Of a stretch of 12,623 nucleotides of DNA, positions 11,921 through 12,623 are shown one piece after another. Each line of letters opens with the position of its first letter. The first letter of the stretch is position 1. The notes below the pieces were generated by a model that saw only the letters and a list, made by a program, of their open reading frames with translations, was not told the DNA's origin and ran no database searches. Position numbers and translations under genes: made by a program. This DNA is from Chrysochromulina tobinii. Its lineage: Eukaryota; Haptophyta; Prymnesiales; Chrysochromulinaceae. Location: the NCBI GenBank assembly GCA_001275005.1, contig JWZX01001961.1, positions 1-12,623 of the forward strand, read 5' to 3'.

Positions 11921-12286
11921 TCAACTATCAAGTGCGGCCTCCTCTCGGCCAGTAAGCACTGTCTCTTTTGTTTCCCACATATGAACAAAGTTGAGCTCGA
12001 GCTCTATTGTTCCGTCGGTAACCTCCGATCTGTACCATGCAGTGCGCACTGCATTGTAGTGTTCGCACAGAGACGAGAGAGCATGAACAGAGATCACAAA
12101 ACAGTTCCCATCACAAACGCACGTACAGTCGACGTGTTCCCTGACTCTCATCACCGACGGATCCGTTTTGACGGTTTCATTGATACACATGTGCACGTCG
12201 TCTGACACGACGTCTTCCGCCTCGATCGAGTCCGCGTTGGCCGCTGAGGAGCCGATAGAATCCCGGCTGTGTGCGCCCCATAATCG
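11921..12286 (-). pseudogene. OTU-like cysteine protease fragment (partial or broken)
   Basis: OTU-fold proteases usually remove ubiquitin; some are carried by transposons. The minus frame from 12286 (after an AG at 12288-12287) reads SSAANADSIEAEDVVSDDVH, then a stretch to VDCTCVCDGNCFVISVHAL, YNAVRTAWYRSEV, and HMWETKETVLTGREEAALDS before TGA 11923-11921. DGNC matches the OTU catalytic Asp/Cys signature. The Arg of AVR lies 19 residues after the Cys, a usual OTU spacing, and M..(E)T....G..E.AAL recalls the M..DGTWGG..EL.AL segment. The C-terminal catalytic His region is absent before the stop, so it is truncated or continues in a downstream exon. There is no start codon at the 5' end; Met codons are internal. 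The plus strand is also open here (to 12205), but the minus frame has better composition. Confidence 0.42.
12037..12054. repeat. 18-bp perfect palindrome ATGCAGTGCGCACTGCAT
   Basis: Self-complementary without spacer. It lies inside the OTU-like frame, where it encodes part of YNAVRTAW, so it may simply be a coding coincidence. Confidence 0.6.
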
Positions 12287-12623
12287 CTATCGCGATGGCG
12301 CACCCCCGCATTGGCGAGCCGTTGTCGGCGACAAGCATTGCGCGATCAGGACCAGCATTTTTGCGCCGCCCGTGCGATCCGATCGCTTCGCGGTGAGAAA
12401 TCACAACTTAAATCATGGTGCCATCAAGCCAACAATGGCGTTCAGCCTCTGATTTGCTCGTAGCTGTTGTGGGTTTTGTTGGTGAATACGCGAAACGATT
12501 ATTGGGGGTGGGGAAGCCGGCGGAAGCACTCTAAAGGGTGTTTCCCCGCAATGGCGGTTCGGACTCTGCTTTTCTTGCGAATCCAGGGCGGAATCGCGTG
12601 ATCACATGGCCATGATCGCGCGC
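12287..12623. other. window end: coding-like minus frame and repeat remnant
   Basis: The minus strand is open from about 12600 to TGA 12415-12413, reading SRDSALDSQEKQSPNRHCGE, then TPFRVLPPASPPPIIVSRIH, and ending RLNAIVGLMAP. It might be an upstream exon of the OTU-like gene, but I found no clear donor. The same stretch (12440-12490) resembles the outer end of the MITE-like element at 8817-8890: TGGCGTTCAGCCTCTGATTT compares with TGGCACTCAGCCTCTGATGC. So it may be an old copy of that repeat instead. Evidence is weak for both. Confidence 0.3.

Overview
This window looks like nuclear DNA of a unicellular eukaryote, probably an alga or other protist with a fairly GC-rich genome. Two recognisable genes are eukaryotic only: a MAP kinase kinase kinase and a BRCA2-type recombination mediator. 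The kinase gene is broken by short introns (31 to 121 nt), all ending in CAG, and several seem to begin with GC instead of GT. I cannot name the lineage from sequence alone. No rRNA, tRNA, CRISPR array, prokaryotic operon or virus-like gene was recognised.

Layout. (1) 209-3233, + strand: a MAPKKK of the STE11/MEKK/ANP type. I assembled it by hand from ten exons, and the reading frame stays intact over all nine junctions (786 codons). (2) 3234-3944: intergenic, with four copies of a roughly 30-45 bp dispersed repeat. (3) 3945-4758, - strand: a two-exon gene of unknown function with a clean GT-AG intron. (4) 4759-5040: a short divergent spacer, probably a shared promoter. (5) 5041-7956, + strand: a BRCA2-like protein of 971 aa in one open frame. 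It has the helical domain, OB1, a degenerate OB2 with almost no tower, OB3, and a possible winged helix at the C-terminus. No BRC repeat was found.

(6) 7957-11900 is gene-poor and repeat-rich. It holds one exon-like fragment (8031-8180), a MITE-like inverted repeat (8589-8842), two perfect palindromes or hairpins (9059-9089 and 9183-9198), a degenerate satellite of roughly 180-210 bp units (about 9282-10622, with one inverted piece), a 9-bp minisatellite in two blocks split by 187 bp, a short Trp-rich coding-like stretch (11346-11492), and two long hairpins that share a 30-bp 3' sequence. (7) 11921-12286, - strand: an exon-like frame with the DGNC signature and spacing of OTU-family cysteine proteases, apparently cut before the catalytic histidine. 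(8) 12287-12623 has a further open minus-strand stretch and a diverged relative of the 8.6-8.8 kb repeat.

The genes do not form an obvious pathway. The kinase belongs to stress or mitogen signalling and the BRCA2-like protein to RAD51-dependent repair. All exon joins are inferred from reading frame, splice-site consensus and family alignment, without transcript data.
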